A DNA stretch of 64,000 bases from contig NC_090944.1 of the NCBI RefSeq assembly GCF_040807025.1, positions 121,536,738-121,600,737 on the forward strand, read 5' to 3'. This document shows, one piece after another, positions 63,801 through 64,000 of this stretch (positions are counted from its first letter, which is position 1; every line of letters begins with the position of its first letter). The stretch comes from Struthio camelus (lineage: Eukaryota > Chordata > Aves > Struthioniformes > Struthionidae). Below the pieces are notes generated by a model. It was not told where the DNA came from. It was given only the letters and a program-made list of their open reading frames with translations, and did not search any database. Made by a program: the position numbers and the translations under genes.

Positions 63801-64000
63801 CCATACAGTGAAAAGTGCAGCCGGAACCGCTGTGGGGTAACCCATGGTTTGCTGCAGTTGCTACTCAGTAGGTAGGAGCCTCTTAGGCTAAGTACATGGA
63901 AAACTGGCAATCCTAAATTGTTCTGATTTGGGGGAAGAAGTAGGTCTGCAGCGGTAGTATGTGCAATTTTGATGCCGCTGCTTACATAGCCTGCAGCATT

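Larger units (their letters stand above)
34367..64000 (+). other. NRXN1: NRXN1 intron following the first coding exon (5' part, runs off the window)
   Basis: The intron starts with GTAAGG. The first 450 bases remain CpG-rich, then the sequence is AT-rich to about 61 kb. I looked for the next coding segment (in neurexin-1 it carries a GLAHLMM-like stretch before the splice-site-1 region) and did not see it, so the intron probably exceeds 29.6 kb. That fits the very large NRXN1 introns of other vertebrates. Apart from the repeats listed separately, no gene is supported here. The frames present are short and biased by local composition. Confidence 0.85.

Noticed and set aside
34367-64000. Next NRXN1 coding exon
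   Set aside because: I looked by eye for a GLAHLMM-like coding stretch after a splice acceptor and found none. A translated search would be decisive.
1-64000. CRISPR arrays, bacterial operons, tRNA or rRNA genes, intact retroviral genes
   Set aside because: None seen. Direct repeats here are microsatellites or local duplications, no tRNA B-box with a foldable gene was noticed, and no viral protein signature appears in any frame.

Overview
The window is vertebrate nuclear DNA. The base composition is AT-rich (by eye about 36-40% GC) with a few very GC-rich islands. Open frames outside one exon are short and look random, and there are microsatellites, minisatellites and old SINE/MITE-like relics. 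One coding exon can be identified with confidence: the first coding exon of neurexin-1 alpha (NRXN1) on the + strand. It encodes the signal peptide, the first LNS (laminin-G-like) domain and the first EGF-like domain. The protein reads as a sauropsid NRXN1, and the low load of recognisable interspersed repeats fits a bird best. A crocodilian or turtle is not excluded, and the species cannot be named from this window.

Layout. From 1 to about 28,000 lies the AT-rich upstream flank of NRXN1 with no gene I can support. It holds microsatellites, small tandem duplications, a MIR-like relic (about 5.4 kb), an inverted repeat (22.54-22.64 kb) and an isolated GC-rich island at 12.93-13.31 kb. That island carries four copies of a 23-bp unit, each with a YY1-type GCCGCCAT core. 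From about 28.2 to 34.85 kb lies the NRXN1 5' region. It has a CpG island with a probable non-coding first exon ending at a consensus donor (28,894/28,895), an intron of about 4 kb with a second GC island and a long polypyrimidine tract, and a strong acceptor (32,874/32,875). The second exon carries a 5' UTR with small upstream ORFs, the start codon at 33,628 and a phase-1 donor after 34,366.

From 34,367 to the end is the first part of the next NRXN1 intron. I did not find the following coding exon. The intron is AT-rich with perfect hairpins (41.38 and 44.87 kb), a 70-bp tandem duplication (41.7 kb), palindromic MITE-like relics (37.4, 44.9 and 60.9 kb) and MIR-like relics (45.7 and 49.5 kb). 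Near the right edge is a GC-shifted block (61.2-63.9 kb) made largely of a degenerate minisatellite rich in CAGCAGCTG plus a 38-bp tandem repeat.

No bacterial operon, CRISPR array, tRNA or rRNA was seen, and no intact transposon or recognisable viral gene. The best second-look items are the YY1-motif minisatellite, the 5' UTR architecture with a strong-context minimal uORF, the CAGCTG-rich array and the perfect hairpins. Splice sites and repeat family names are inferences from reading, not from alignment.
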